Positions 12,501-24,500 of a DNA stretch of 64,000 bases are shown here, one piece after another. The translations under genes were made by a program, and so were the position numbers. The stretch is from positions 22,062,580 through 22,126,579 of the forward strand of contig NC_088678.1 in the NCBI RefSeq assembly GCF_950023065.1. The letters are read 5' to 3'. Source of the DNA: Planococcus citri (taxonomy: Eukaryota > Arthropoda > Insecta > Hemiptera > Pseudococcidae). A model generated the notes under the pieces. It saw only the letters and a program-made list of their open reading frames with translations. It searched no databases and had not been told where the DNA came from. The number at the start of each line of letters is the position of its first letter. Positions within the stretch are counted from its first letter, which is position 1.

Positions 12501-13249
12501 GGTACGGTAATTGTGCAAATTCTAACGATAATAAAATAAAATTTGAAGCAATAAATTTCGAACGCTCACCTGAATGACAGGGCAAGTTTGCATTCCAAAT
12601 ATCTAATCATAGAATTGATGAACGTTGCAGGGATAGCGAAAGCTAGCCATCTAAGTAACATGAAGGAAAAATTTTTCACATCCTTTTGCACGATGTATTT
12701 CACTATATGTCCTTCCATATTGGCCACATGAATCGACATCAATGTTCGTAAAGTTAACGCTCCAGTATGCACAGCTAGTAGGAAAGTTTCGAAGCAGAAT
12801 GTTTTCGGTACCATAATCTTAATTAAATAATACAGCCGTCTGATGAAATCTCTGTCGAAGCCGGGTACCAAAGCTCGTACACCGTTGGTTTGCTTTTTAG
12901 CTGGTACTTTGCTGACTTGAGTATCGACTTTGTTATTCTTCATGTTATAGTTCTTATCGCCGACTAGGTTACCATTTACGACGCAGCTTTTGTTATTGTT
13001 ATCGATCAATGGATCCGTGTTGTTGTCGTTCTGCTGCTGTTCAATGGAACATACTCCGTTCGTGTTTGGTTTAAGACGATGATCATTTTTCGGCGAATGG
13101 CAAACTTTCTTGATTATCGGGTAACTTATTTTACATCCGTATAAGATGAGTGAAGACGCGATCAACGCTTTGCTTAAATATTCTCGGTTACCGATTATTT
13201 TTCCCGGTACGCCGTTGTCGCGCAAATATTTCGAAAATATCGATGACAT
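3558..13249 (-). CDS. ABCD1/2-like: Peroxisomal ABC half-transporter, ABCD1/2 (ALDP) type, 5' part only
   Basis: Two coding exons are visible. Exon 1 is 13249-12570 and exon 2 is 3796-3558, both with clean GT-AG sites and matching phase (the join reads LALSFRSRLVNHAYKLYF). This half-transporter family imports very-long-chain acyl-CoA into peroxisomes for beta-oxidation. The joined N-terminal transmembrane region matches human ABCD1 closely (YYRVSNIDDRIENADHRLTE, then AFATSVAHLYSHITKPLFD). A segment of about 75 residues near residues 50-125 is rich in Asn, Gln and Lys and has no counterpart in the vertebrate protein. The rest of the membrane domain and the ATPase domain are not in 1-3557, so the gene must continue beyond the left edge. 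The intron between the exons is 8.8 kb and packed with transposons. ABCD3 is a less likely identity. Confidence 0.9.
4367..4400. repeat. C/T-rich simple repeat
   Basis: A pyrimidine tract made of CCCCCT-type units lies inside the ABCD intron. No other signal is seen. Confidence 0.7.
4560..5330. repeat. Degenerate tandem array, unit roughly 40-50 bp
   Basis: Variants of a unit like GAGACTTTTTGGAATTTTTG, with GCAAAAA or ACAGAAAA spacers, recur about 15 times. The copies are strongly diverged. A similar array in the opposite orientation lies near 51.4-52.6 kb. It is intronic (ABCD). Confidence 0.55.
5705..6764. mobile_element. Non-autonomous TIR DNA transposon (about 1.06 kb)
   Basis: The ends are imperfect inverted repeats: CAGTGGCGAACTGG on the left, and the complement of AGTGGCGGACTGGCC on the right. 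GGGGCCCCTGGCG and its complement follow inward. Flanks read TGTGGGTTA (5696-5704) and TGTGGATTA (6765-6773), a likely 9-bp target duplication with one mutation. No transposase frame is seen inside. A 9-bp duplication would suit a Mutator-like element, and the TIR start also resembles hAT ends, so the superfamily is open. Confidence 0.7.
9340..9860. repeat. GGACC/GACCAGAC-rich segment interrupting the LINE
   Basis: LINE homology stops near 9340 and resumes near 9865. The sequence between repeats words such as GACCAGAC, TGGACTGACC and AAAAATGCA in direct and partly inverted order. It is probably another insertion, but I cannot define clean ends or a target duplication. Confidence 0.4.
10353..10568 (-). 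mobile_element. Mariner-type MITE, copy 1 (inside LINE RNase H)
   Basis: The ends are inverted repeats starting TACAGGGTGCCCAGAAATAT and closing with TTTCTGGACACCCTGTA, the form typical of mariner elements with a TA target. It splits the LINE frame between CHI and GITGNKIVD. The interior word TAGATGCATATGATTGG, shared with copies 2 and 3, is in the opposite orientation to theirs. No transposase is encoded. Confidence 0.85.
11235..12302. mobile_element. Non-autonomous TIR element (about 1.07 kb) with target duplication
   Basis: Terminal inverted repeats of more than 30 bp begin CCAATACCACCTATAGTAAA and continue through AGGCCTGAGCGCT. The right end is the exact complement. Both sides are followed by ATAAA, or by GATAAAC if the TIR is taken to begin CAATACC, so the target duplication is 5 or 7 bp. 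Each arm also has a TGACGTCA-like palindrome near its inner end. No transposase is recognised. It lies in the ABCD intron. Confidence 0.8.
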
Positions 13250-14694
13250 TGCGACGGTAAATAATTTTCAAGTAACCGATTTTCAATTTTTCTACATACT
13301 TGAAATACGAAACGGCGATTCGTTGGATTGAGACGTTATTTCTATCTGGAAACGAATCATCTCGTAATTTATTTTTTAAAGATCACAATGATATAATAAT
13401 AATGATTTTATTGAAAAAAAAAAAACACTAAACTACCGCACAACGAACACACGCAGTTGATAAAAATAAACGAAGCACGTTCCCACAACTTGTACGGTAT
13501 CACCGAAGCGCGTAACTAATGCGAATAGCATAGCGAGGAACATCGTGGGGTTTTGCGACGAACGTGCGGGCGTAGGTGAAACGTTGCCCTTCTCTCCGCC
13601 AACCGGATTATTAATTTAACGTTGACTGGATGCCAATTACCAATCCGCAAAACCTATTAACATTCGTTTTTCTCATTCATTTTGAATTTAATAAATAAAA
13701 TTAACGCGAGTTCTATTTTTTTTAAAAATGATTTTCACGATCTTTGAATTTTCCTCGAGCTAGAAGGTTGACTATTCTGAGAAATAGGTGATGTAGAATT
13801 TGTAAAAAATTTGTCTTATTTCTTCGACATTGAATAACCATCTTATGCATACGTTTGATTCGTTTTATCATCGTCGTTTTTTGCATTTAGAAAATATTTA
13901 CAGGGTTATTTTTAATCTTCAAATTTCTTGAATTTCGCACATTCTTGATTCTTTTCACACATTGATTCATAGAAATTTATACTCGTACTATGTGATTTGG
14001 TTTAATGTGGTTATGTTCAGATACATGTTACATGTACAGAAAAGAAAATCAAATTTTCATATCACTAACCGGTTTTACAATATTATTTTAATGCGATCAA
14101 TGATCATTTTTGTTTTCAAGTATTCGATGGAACCTGGAAGATTTTACGAAGTACATACTTAACCTCTAGAAAGGAATTTTTGCGCCATGAAAAGTTGATG
14201 ACATTTTTTTATGTTTGGTCTCTGTTGCATAATTTATATTTTATTACTCGTACATTATTCACTTAGCTGTATCTACTGTATTATTTGAATATGCACTTGA
14301 TAGTTGATACTTATCACAAAAAAACTAGCAACTTTGTATTATAGGTAATCTGACATATGACTGACGTAAGAACTTGTATCCTACTAGGTATACCTACCTA
14401 ACCTATTAGAAAATGTTGTTTGTTTTTTAGAATTTTCAGATTTTGCTGTACATAATTAGGTGCTGCAATTTGAACATTTGCTTTGACTTCAAAAAAATTT
14501 TACCCATACAATCTTAGAAAAAATTAAAAAGATTCTAACAAGTTCAATACTTTTGTAACGCCGATAAAATTTGAGCATTTGCTGACAATACAAATTCTTG
14601 AAAAAAATAAATAAAAAAAAAATACTTTGCCAAAATTAAAGTTTAGAATGAGGAGAGAGTTCTCCATTTCTAATAATTAACCCATTCGGTACCG

Positions 14695-14714
14695 TGGACG
14701 AGTATACTCGTCCA
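14695..14714. repeat. Perfect 20-bp palindrome
   Basis: TGGACGAGTATACTCGTCCA reads identically on both strands. It sits in a short GC-richer island (14680-14760) within AT-rich DNA that contains no gene. Confidence 0.9.
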
Positions 14715-15039
14715 ACTAGTGCACTGCATGACCCTTTGTGCCAGTCCAGGGGTCATTCCATTTCAATTTGACCCAGATTTTGACCCCATGTTTTTCTAAT
14801 TTGTTCAAATTTTTTTCACATGACCTACCCACCCAACTACTTGAAAAAAACACCAATAATCCCTTCAACTCTCTCGAGGGCCCAGTGGGGAAGGTTTTTT
14901 TTTTGCTTTAGCAATTTCCTGAACTATTCCACTTCGGAGGCTCATAACTTTTCCGCTAGAAAACTTATTGACCCGAAAATAATTTCACTGTTCAAAATGG
15001 CATCCAAAAATATTAAAAATTGATGTCTGTAGAAATTTT

Positions 15040-15440
15040 TTGAAATTTTTTAATTTATGCGCAGAATCTTTCTGAATAAGCACTTTTTCAAGAAAAACCT
15101 CCCTCCCCAGTCTCCCAAATCATGTTGGTTAAGCCCCTCAAAGTTGAAAAAATCAACAAAAAAATGAAACATTCATATCTATACAAATACAATTTTTTTG
15201 ATAATGTTCCATTTCTGAGCCGAGTACTTTTAGATAACCACTTTTTCAAGAAAAGCACCCTTTTGTCCTCCAAAATCAGGTGGTCCTCTTTTATGAGACC
15301 CCCAAAATTGAAGAATATTGAGAAAGACGAAAATAATAATTGATGTCTATATAGGTAGGTACTCGTAATTAGGTGAAAATTTTTCATCTCTGTGCAGAAT
15401 GCTTCTAGATAATTCTTTTTTCCAGAAAAACCTTTTCTCA
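15040..15440. repeat. Degenerate direct repeats, unit about 160-170 bp
   Basis: Three diverged units share the order: GCAGAAT or CTGAGC, then TAAGCACTTTTTCAAGAAAA (or a variant), then a C-rich block with CTCCAAAT, then a run ending in TTGATGTCTRTA. No protein is recognised. Confidence 0.45.
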
Positions 15441-16744
15441 GTCCCCTCTACAATGCTCACCACCTATACATAGATGATGGAGATCGACTAAGTTGATTTT
15501 TTTATATTTTGGAATGGAGGTGAAGTCTCCTCTGCAAAGATAGTTTCAAGTCATGGATATATTTTTTTGCTTCAAACTTGAAAATGAAATCTCATTGATG
15601 GGGATTCTTGACAAGTTTTTCCAGGTTTTCAAGTCTGACATTACAAAATATCAGAACGTTAATATGTCTTCTGTGAAAATTTGACATAATTTTATTACAA
15701 AACGTCCACTTCAATGTTTCTCAAAAGTTAAAATTCAGAAATTAGTCCTTTTATTTCTACAGGTTTTTAAAAGTCTGACATAGGTAGTGCTTTTCTGATG
15801 AAGATCGACCAAATCCAAGGATTAAAATATGGAAGAAAAAAAATGTGAACTTAATAATATTCATCTTTTTTCATTTTCTGCGGAAGGAGACAAGTTCCAC
15901 CTTTTCATCATATTGTAGAAAGGTCATAAAACATTTAACAGTATTTCTAATGAAAATGGACCAAATCCAAGGATATTGATGTGAAAAAAATGTAAAAATT
16001 TCAATTTTTCTGATTTTTTTTATATTTTGAGATGAGGGAAGGGGGAGAGGCGTGCTCCCTAGCACGACTCATTTTTACTAACGTGATTGGAGAAATGTTT
16101 CTCGTGAAACCCGACAACAAAATATGAGCTCTCCTCTCTAATCCACTGGTTAATCTTGGGTGGAGATAGGGGGCTAAAATTGGTATATAGGTTGATTTTA
16201 CGTAAGTAGAGACTTAACTGAGGTGTTAGAACTACAAAGTTCACAATTTTAAAAATTTTGCCTGATGATACTTCGATTTTTTCATACATGGGACAATGGG
16301 GGGGGGGGCACCAGCACGACTTTTTTTCACCTAGGGGGCTGAAATTTTCGGGGTATTATTTTCTCACCTGAGGTCATGTTTTTGGGGGGTGGGAGCGAAA
16401 AAAATCAAAAAAAAATTGTTCACTATATACATAAATAAGGTACACCCTAAGGTCTATTGAGGGCGATTTGAAATTTCTGAAGAAACCTCAACTTTTTCTG
16501 GAGGCTCCAGATTGACTGGAAAATGGTGAAAATCGATTCGGAGCATGGACTTTAGTATACAAACCGAGTTTTAGATTTTCATCTTTATGATTGCTCTTTT
16601 TGTAAAAAATTAATATAGGTATCAGGCTACTGTCCCCAGGTCTGGTGACATTGCTCTTTCAGTGAGGCAAATTTCATCTCAATTCGAACTGGCGAGTTGT
16701 GTAATAGGTTCCCTTCTAACTCAAAGAAAGGAAACTTTGTGACA

Positions 16745-16902
16745 CTAAGTGTTCACCTACATAGCGAGGCAACTGAGCAACCGAGCAACTAGCAACTTCA
16801 AAAGTCGTTCGGTGATTGGCTGAAATACGAGCAACCAAGCAACCAAAACAAAAATTTTTGATTTGGTTGCTCGGTTGCTCTGTTATGTAGGTGAGCACTA
16901 AG
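16745..16902. mobile_element. Small MITE with GAGCAACC-rich ends, hAT-like
   Basis: The left end CTAAGTGTTCACCTACATAG and the complement of the right end, CTTAGTGCTCACCTACATAA, match with few differences. Both continue into GAGCAACCGAGCAAC. Total length is about 158 bp with no coding capacity. I could not read a clean target duplication, so the hAT assignment rests only on the style of the ends. Confidence 0.65.
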
Positions 16903-19569
16903 AAAATTATCCTAGTTGCTGAAGGTCGCAAATTTGCAAATTGGGACTAGGTACAAATACAAATGGTTGAGTCAGCAAGCTCTGCGATTCTGCATATTCA
17001 TCACTATTTAGGCGCAAGTAATATGTATCCTCTTTAGATCATATCGTTTGAAAAGAAGTCGTTGTAAATAAGGAATTAAATAGTAGGTATGTATTCGAAG
17101 AAAAGAAGCCATAACAGTGCACGTGCTCTGACGTTATTGCCTCAGCGACCACAAAAATCTTTTCTATTTCTACACTCCTTAGGAGGTTATGATGAATTAT
17201 GATTATAAAAATGTGAGTAGTGTACTACCGATCCGGTGAACTTGATAAAAATCAAGTAAATTAGGTATTCTGTAACTTGAATAATACAAGTGTAGATGAA
17301 ACCACAAGTACATATATTTGCCTCACAAAAATGATCAGATAAGTATTTCAAAATCAAACATCTGCTACATGATTTCGTAGGTATACGACCTATTACACGA
17401 GTGTCGTGATGCAGGTTACACGCATATGTATGCCATAGGTCATGGATTTTTACCTCCATCTTCAATTTTTTTTTTTTTTTGCAACAAACTTATTCGTTTT
17501 AAAATTCGTCATCAATTTACTTTTTTTGGTAAAACATGCAAAAATGATGCGTTCATTTGAATTATTTCGTGGGGTAGGTACCTATAAGTATCGAGTTAAC
17601 CAGTATTTACAACGTACGTTTTTAGACACCTAAACTTTTATGTGTAAAATGAAAATATTTTTTTTGAAACCAGTTTACGTGATTACACTCGTTGGTACCT
17701 CGGTATTATTATTCTACAGTAGGACTAATTATTTCACAATTTTTTAGAAAGGTATTCGTGATCTATTCTTATCGCCTTGAGTGGTTTTTTTTCAAGATGA
17801 AACTTGTATCTTATTTAATAAATTATATATTTGCTCTTAACCATACCTTATGACAGCGGATTTATAAGGTGACATCGCATTGGTTATCGCTGATTTATGA
17901 ATGTTTAAAAAAATAAAATAAAAACATTTATCAAATTTTGTATGAGGTACCTGTATATGGTTTCACTTTCTGTAGCTATCTACTTATTAGCTTACAGGTT
18001 TTGTGAACTCTGCCATCCATGTACGAATATTTTGGAGCTATTTTTAAAAGGATTTCATATAGCTAGTACCTTCGTCCAATTACATAACCAAGTTGATTGA
18101 GATAATATTGAACGAAATCATGATCATATTAATGATGACTCATTTAATCTATAGGCCTATACATATATAGGATTTATTTTTAGAATACGTACTAGTTTGC
18201 ACAACTTTAATATTTATTGCATTTTATGAAGGTGTAACTCGATTAGGTAGGTACCTACTACATAGAATTAAATAGACTGGTCCCAAATTAATACACATAT
18301 TATGTCTACCTTCACACATTTAGACAGTTAATAACTATGAAGGTATCTTTATGAAGTCATTAACCTTTTCCTCGAAAGGTTCTACTTACCTAATTTCAGC
18401 TTCATTGAGAATCATCGATTTACTACAGAAGAGTAATTTTTCAACGAAATGAAAAGTTTAGTCGGTAAAAAATTTGATATCAATACAAAGGATTTTTTTG
18501 TTTCCGGTATCATCACAGTTCAAATAAATACATATTAAAGGTCATCGAATGATCTGTAGTGATATGGATAATAGTTCCAACAAACAAAAGTTCTTTGTTA
18601 TGAATGAAGAATGAACGTGTTTTCTTCTGTCCAATTGTATAGTACACATTTCCGATTCCGTTGAAAAAAGATCTGATATTCATCAATAAAAGTAGAATTT
18701 ATGCCAAACATTTGAAAATTTGTATTCACTTGTACCTATTTCTGAACATGAAAAGCTGCATTATTATCAATAATGATGATATGAAAACCGGATAAATCAC
18801 GTGCATTAAATAGAAAAATGCTGTCTCAGTTCCATCATTATCATAATGTACCTTATTTTAATGAACTCTGAAAATAATCGTACATTCGTGCATAATTATA
18901 CCATTCTAAATTTATTTCTACACATATCACCTTCATTAGAAAATGCAGACACGAACATTAGGAAGTTTAAAAATATATCAAATTTTTCATTCGCCCTGGA
19001 ATTCGATCAGAATAATGGATGATTCATATCGAAGACAATACCCTAGGTAGCATTTTCATACGACCTTCGCAACAATAAGTTGAAAAGATGCCTAATGCTC
19101 GGAAACGTAACCATGGTCACGTATTTGGTTACATTAAAGTGGCCAATTTTGGAACGATAAGAGAATGAAATTATGCGATTCTTTGTTTCATTAATTACTT
19201 TTCCAAGCATCATTTACAAGTATTTAACACATTTTATCGGGACAGTTGGAATAGATTATTTTTAGACAATAAGTAATTTAAAAATGGAAAAAGAAAAACA
19301 ATAAGCGAAAGTATTTGAATATTTTCATTAATGTTGTAAAAAGAATAGGTTTAGATTTCGATTTATATTCTTTTCACTGAAATGGAAAACACCCACGTTA
19401 TTTACATTTTTAATTACATTACGTTCGTTTAAAATTTAATCAAAAGAATCATTAGCGAGTATATGCTTAACCATTAATAAATTTACGTACGAAATGAGAT
19501 CATTACGAAGCATTTAAATACGATGGAAAAGAAATTAAAAACTACGCAAAATAGGTAAACGCATTCATT

Positions 19570-19575
19570 TTTATT
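19570..19575 (-). terminator. Poly(A) signal of COA7
   Basis: AATAAA on the minus strand, about 65 bases beyond the COA7 stop codon. Confidence 0.6.
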
Positions 19576-19637
19576 TCGAAACAAAAATATCAACAATATT
19601 CTAAGCATCTGAACTTTCATTCTAAAAACTACAATCT

Positions 19638-21076
19638 CTACTTTCTTAATCCTTCTTCAAACTTAAGCCCTTCTTCGGTCATATCTTTATGTAATTCTTC
19701 AGCTTTAGCGCGGTATTTCTTTGCTAATTCTTCATTCTTTTCTGTTCCTTCTCCTTTACCTGCCATTAAAGCAGCATTTACGCAGCAATTTAAATGCAGT
19801 CGATCGCAACCTTTGACGGAATATTCGAACATTTTTTGGAAATTTCTCGCCATTCCTATTTGAGGAATGCCATTAAAATATATACTACTTAAATTGAAAC
19901 AAGCTTGACCAAAGTCATCTTCGCACGCTTTAGACATATAATCGATTGCCTGAAATTAAGAATTTAAGAATTAATACATAATAATGATAATTTTTCTGGA
20001 GATGAAAAGAAATGCGTTTCATTACTTTGTTGAAAAGAGCAGATGCATTCGTAAAATTAGTTTCTTGTTCAGCTTTAGCTCCAACTTTTACTCCAGCAAG
20101 ATAGCACGATCTATTTAAGCCAGCCTCGCATCCTTTTTCGAAATAATTTATCACCTGAAAGTATTCGAAAACGATTAATGAAATTGCTCGAATTTAAATT
20201 ACTGAAGAAATTCGATGAAATTATACTTACTTCGTCTTTTTGCTCATCTTTCTTCTCTTGATCTTTGAGATATGCGTATTTATAACAACTGTGAGACCAT
20301 CGGTAAGTATCGCAATTCACTTTGTACACTTTTTTCGCCTGTTCGACGTTTTTCTTGATGACATCGAAATACATGCCCAGCAAATGACATACTGCAATGC
20401 ATAGAAATACAAATAGGCTACATTAGTTAAATTGAATAGGAATCAAGTACAAGGTGCCCAGAAATATCGTGAACCCTTGAAAAAGTGTTTTGATTTTTGC
20501 TAAATGTTTTGGTTGATCACACTGATGACTGAATGATACTAATGATAGCACATGTTTGGTTGTTAGACAGAGGTGATAACATTCCACCAATCATATGCAT
20601 CTATTACACGTTGCCAACCTATGTTTTTAATAAAAAAACTTTCTTTGGGGTTCACGATATTTCTGGGCACCCTGTACATGGTAGGAATGCAATAGAACTT
20701 TTTGAGAGGAGAGTTTTAAAATTAGTGATTTCTGACGAAAGTGGCTCAAAAATTGCAGTCAGTTTTAATAACGCTGTTCATGAACGAATTATTGGTATTC
20801 CACGAAGCTCATTTCAATACAAGGGTTCGTATTGAAATAAATATCGTATCATGATGTATCTAAATTGAATAAAATTCAACAACAGTTCCTAAGCAATGCC
20901 GGATACAGTTGGCAGATTTTGAGCCATTGAGTTTCGATTAAAGTATAAATATTTCGCCTCTGATTATACATCATACCTTCGGGTTTCTTTTCACTATAGC
21001 ATCCAAATCTATATTCGATTCCTATATTATGTAGATACTCTTTGACATCCTCTTCGCTTCTGAAATCCCAAGACAT
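19638..21076 (-). CDS. COA7: Cytochrome c oxidase assembly factor 7 (Sel1-repeat protein)
   Basis: Four exons join in frame: 21076-20977, 20391-20231, 20154-20026 and 19949-19638. They give 233 residues; the human protein has 231. COA7 acts in the mitochondrial intermembrane space in assembly of respiratory complex IV. The N-terminus reads MSWDFRSEEDVKEYLHNIGI, matching the family start. Sel1-like repeats follow, with paired cysteines about ten residues apart (NCDTYRWSHSC, GCEAGLNRSC, ACEDDFGQAC, GCDRLHLNCC), as in the disulfide-bonded human protein. The third pair ends in SCFNLSS-like sequence (QACFNLSS here). An upstream in-frame ATG at 21124 would add 16 residues not found in the family, so I chose 21076. 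Intron 1 carries a mariner MITE. The gene is head-to-head with TOPBP1. Confidence 0.93.
20448..20676 (+). mobile_element. Mariner-type MITE, copy 2 (COA7 intron 1)
   Basis: The ends TACAAGGTGCCCAGAAATAT and ATATTTCTGGGCACCCTGTA are inverted repeats flanked by TA. Homology of the two ends extends about 40 bp inward (CGTGAACCC). The interior shares ATAACATTCCACCAATCA with copy 3. Confidence 0.85.
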
Positions 21077-21529
21077 TGTGAGATCAAGTTTGAGAATAGA
21101 AAACACCGAAATCTCTACAAGCACATCCGCTAGATGATTAAAGAAAGCTTATTTCGATAGAGTATCCAACAGATCACCAAATTATCGTCGGAAAGATCGA
21201 ACAATTAAAGTCATTGAATTATTTTAGACAAAAATTGCAAAAATTTCACTTCATCGCACTGTCGGTGTGATAAGAAATTTTTTAAGAAAGTGATAAGCAT
21301 AATTCAATGTTGCCATCGATTTTTGATACGAAAATGTCAAATTTTGGCTAAATTTATTGCCGGATTCACTTGCAAGCTTGCTTCAACGGAAAAAATCCCC
21401 GCCAAATGAAACGATGAAAGCGATTTCAACGAGTTGAGTTTCTCAGCTGATAACACGAAATTGGTGGAAATTTTTCGAAATTTTGAAGCTGTAATAAAAT
21501 TATGTGTGATGTGATCAAAAGAAATCAAC
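21077..21529. promoter_or_regulatory. Shared promoter region of COA7 and TOPBP1
   Basis: The start codons of the two divergent genes are only 453 bases apart and no other gene lies between them. A bidirectional promoter is the simple inference. I see no obvious TATA box or other named element. Confidence 0.55.
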
Positions 21530-24500
21530 ATGCAGATTCGTAAAAATAACGATAGAATAGAAATCTATTTTGTGATTAAATCGGAATACAAGAATGAAAA
21601 TGAAGTATCTGACGATATGCAACTTGCTTTCATGGTAAACATACCTAAAATTCCTTCTTCGATTTCATAATTTGTTTTCTAATGACCAATGTATCGTTTT
21701 ACAGAATAGCATAGATTTTAAAGTGAATGTGAAATGGATTGGACAAAGTGAACTTCTTGATGTTCTGAATGATAAAGGAAGAGTGTTCGTATTTGAAGAA
21801 TTTCAGGACGAATTGATCAAACGTTTTCAAGAAACTCATCCCAACGCGTAAGATATACACGAATCACTTCAATCTACTGCAATTATTCGTTCACCGAAGT
21901 AATTTTAACCCTTTTCAGGAGAATTTTGGGACCAAGATGTCTTCTAAGTTGTTTCATGGAAAATATCCCAGTTCCAAACACCTTGTCTCCGGTTTTTAAT
22001 ATGGCTATGGATAAATTAGTCGTCTGTACGTCGAGAATACCTCCAAAAGAAAGGGTACGTGTTATATGCAAACGGTTATTTTCAGTCTGTTGAATTCTAA
22101 ATTTCTTGATTTGTCTGCAGGCAGAAATTGAGAAGTTGGTCGGCTACATGGGTGGAGAATTCACAGTCCCTCTTACTAGCAGAACAACTCATTTGATTGT
22201 GACTTCTGCTCTAACGCAGCGACATTTTGTAAGCATGTTCAATTCCAAGCACACAATTATTATTGTATCGTCTGTAAATGCATACAGGATTTTTTGCCCT
22301 CGTAGATCGCGTGTGAAAAAGGCATGTCTGTGATGATACGTGGCTGGGTGGAAGAAATGTGGGAGTTGAATTTGAAAGATTCTGTAAAAGCTACCGATTA
22401 CAATATAGCCAAGAAATATTCCTGTCCGATATTTTACAACTTGAAAGTTACCGGATCTTCGATCTCGTTGGAAGAAAAATCAATCCTAGAACGAAAAATA
22501 AATTCTAATGGTAACTACTGGAATTTATCTTGTTTTCTTTCAATAGCACTTCATATCTCAACTGTTTTATCTTTCAACAGGTGGAAATTACTCGAAAGAT
22601 TTAAAAAACAAAGAAACCAACGTGCTGATAACACCGACTGCAGGAGGCGAAAAATTCAAGTACGCGGTACGATGGCGTGTTCCTTGTGTGCATCCTAGAT
22701 GGGTAGACGAATGTATTAGAAAAGGTCACACTGTTCCGTTTGAAAATTATATTGTTCGTACCGGAAGCGAAATGGCATCCACTCAAGTTCCTAAACACGT
22801 GTCTCAAAGTACGTATACCTTCAGGCTTCATTTCTGAATCTCTTGGGGCGGATTTTAAGTTTAAAATAATCCTATTGTAGGACCTGTTTCTTTAACGGAT
22901 ACGAACGAAAGTGAAATCAGCATAATTCCTTCGAATAATGAAAAAAACTTAATTAACGATACCGAAACTAGAATACACGAATCGACTATGGAACGATGTT
23001 TACCTTCTAGAGAAGCTAGTGAATTCAAAACTCCCACGAAAAGTATGTTTCAATTTTAATCTACTACGTTCATGTGTTGGAAATGAATTTTTCATATTGT
23101 ATTTCTGGTCTAGCATGTCCGAGAAGAGGGCAGCAGCCTCAAGTTTCGCAATGCAACGTATCGATGGAAAATAATTTATCTTATAAAGAAGTCCTCAGTG
23201 ATATCAATCTTCAAGAAGTGAAGAAATGTGGACCAATTTTTGACGGATGCAAAGTACTGGATTTAATTGAAGATTTTCATATTTCTTTCGAGTATTTTCA
23301 TTACATGGGATTTCTTTTTACGCAGTTATATTTAGCCGGATTCAATACCACCGAAGAAGAAAAATTGAGAAAAATTCTCAACCATGGCGGTGCGCTTAGA
23401 TTTACTGAATTGAATGAGTCAATTACTCATATTGTGGTTGGAAATCCAAGCAGTGTCGAAATGCAAACAATTAAGAATATTCCTAATAGGTACCTACTCA
23501 AATAAAACCCTACGTTCGGTTTTATAAATTGACCCAGATAAAAATGTTTGTATTAATCGAATTAATTTCATTACAGACCTCACGTAGTTAAATTAAATTG
23601 GTTGTGTGATAGTATAAAACAGAAAAGCGTAGCTAAGGAAGCCTCTTGTGCTTTCTTTGGAGACGAAGCTCCGGATAAAAGTCGCTCCGCGCCGCAACAA
23701 CCATCTCCACTGAGTAAAAAAGTAATTAAATGTTGATTCGCGAATTTTTCTACCTTTCTAAGAGTACTTTTAGATTTACTTGGTGAATTTAAATTTTTAG
23801 GGGTATCAAATTTTGAATCCGGAAGCGTTGGAAGCACCCACAATTCCTCCAGTGCCTATTTCTATTGATCGTAATTTGATTGAAAAATATTCGCAATCTT
23901 CTCAAGAAATAGGTAGATATTTCAATCCAGTCGATAAATTACAAAACGTGTATTTTTCTCTGTATTTTAATAATTATTATTTTCGATTCATTTTTTCTAG
24001 AAAATTGTCGACCAGAACCCGTAGTAGCTGCTGCCACTCCAGCTGTTTCAGTACCTGCTGTCGATTCAACCGGCCCAGCGCCTAGCGAAAATCTGTCGAT
24101 TCCTCAATCTAGTACTCTATTCACCGGTAATAATCCGAATAATCGTGTATCTTCATTCGAAACTCATTTTTCAACCTTCTTATATAATTTTTTATTCCAG
24201 GTTTGAAGTTTGCTATTATAGGGCAGGATGAATCAGCCACCGAAACGTTCAAAAACACCATAATCGAATATGGTGGCACTGTGGTCTCCGACAACAGAGT
24301 AATCGTAGACTACGTTATTGCTCCGATCGTTCTAACTCATACCAAAGTTACCTATCATGAAATCGTTACAATGATGTGGCTGGTACGACTTTTTTTTCAT
24401 CATTTTACATCTTCTGCGTAATAAATAATTGACTCAGCGGTGTATTTCTTGTTACAGGAAGACTGTTTGTTAAATATGAAAGTAATGCCGGTTAAATATT

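Larger units (their letters stand above)
13332..19569. other. Gene-free stretch between ABCD and COA7
   Basis: I see no coding region that I can support here. The first 250 bases are probably the promoter and 5' UTR of the ABCD gene; 13490-13620 is noticeably less AT-rich. The remainder holds a 20-bp palindrome, a degenerate repeat block near 15.0-15.4 kb, a small MITE near 16.8 kb and a G-run near 16300. From 17.0 to 19.5 kb it is plain AT-rich DNA. Confidence 0.6.

Noticed and set aside
21077..21124. Upstream ATG adding 16 residues to COA7
   Set aside because: The family N-terminus begins at MSWDFRSEEDV; the added residues have no counterpart.
22601..22831. Minus-strand frame opposite TOPBP1 exon 6
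   Set aside because: It is a shadow of a BRCT-coding exon with clear homology on the plus strand.
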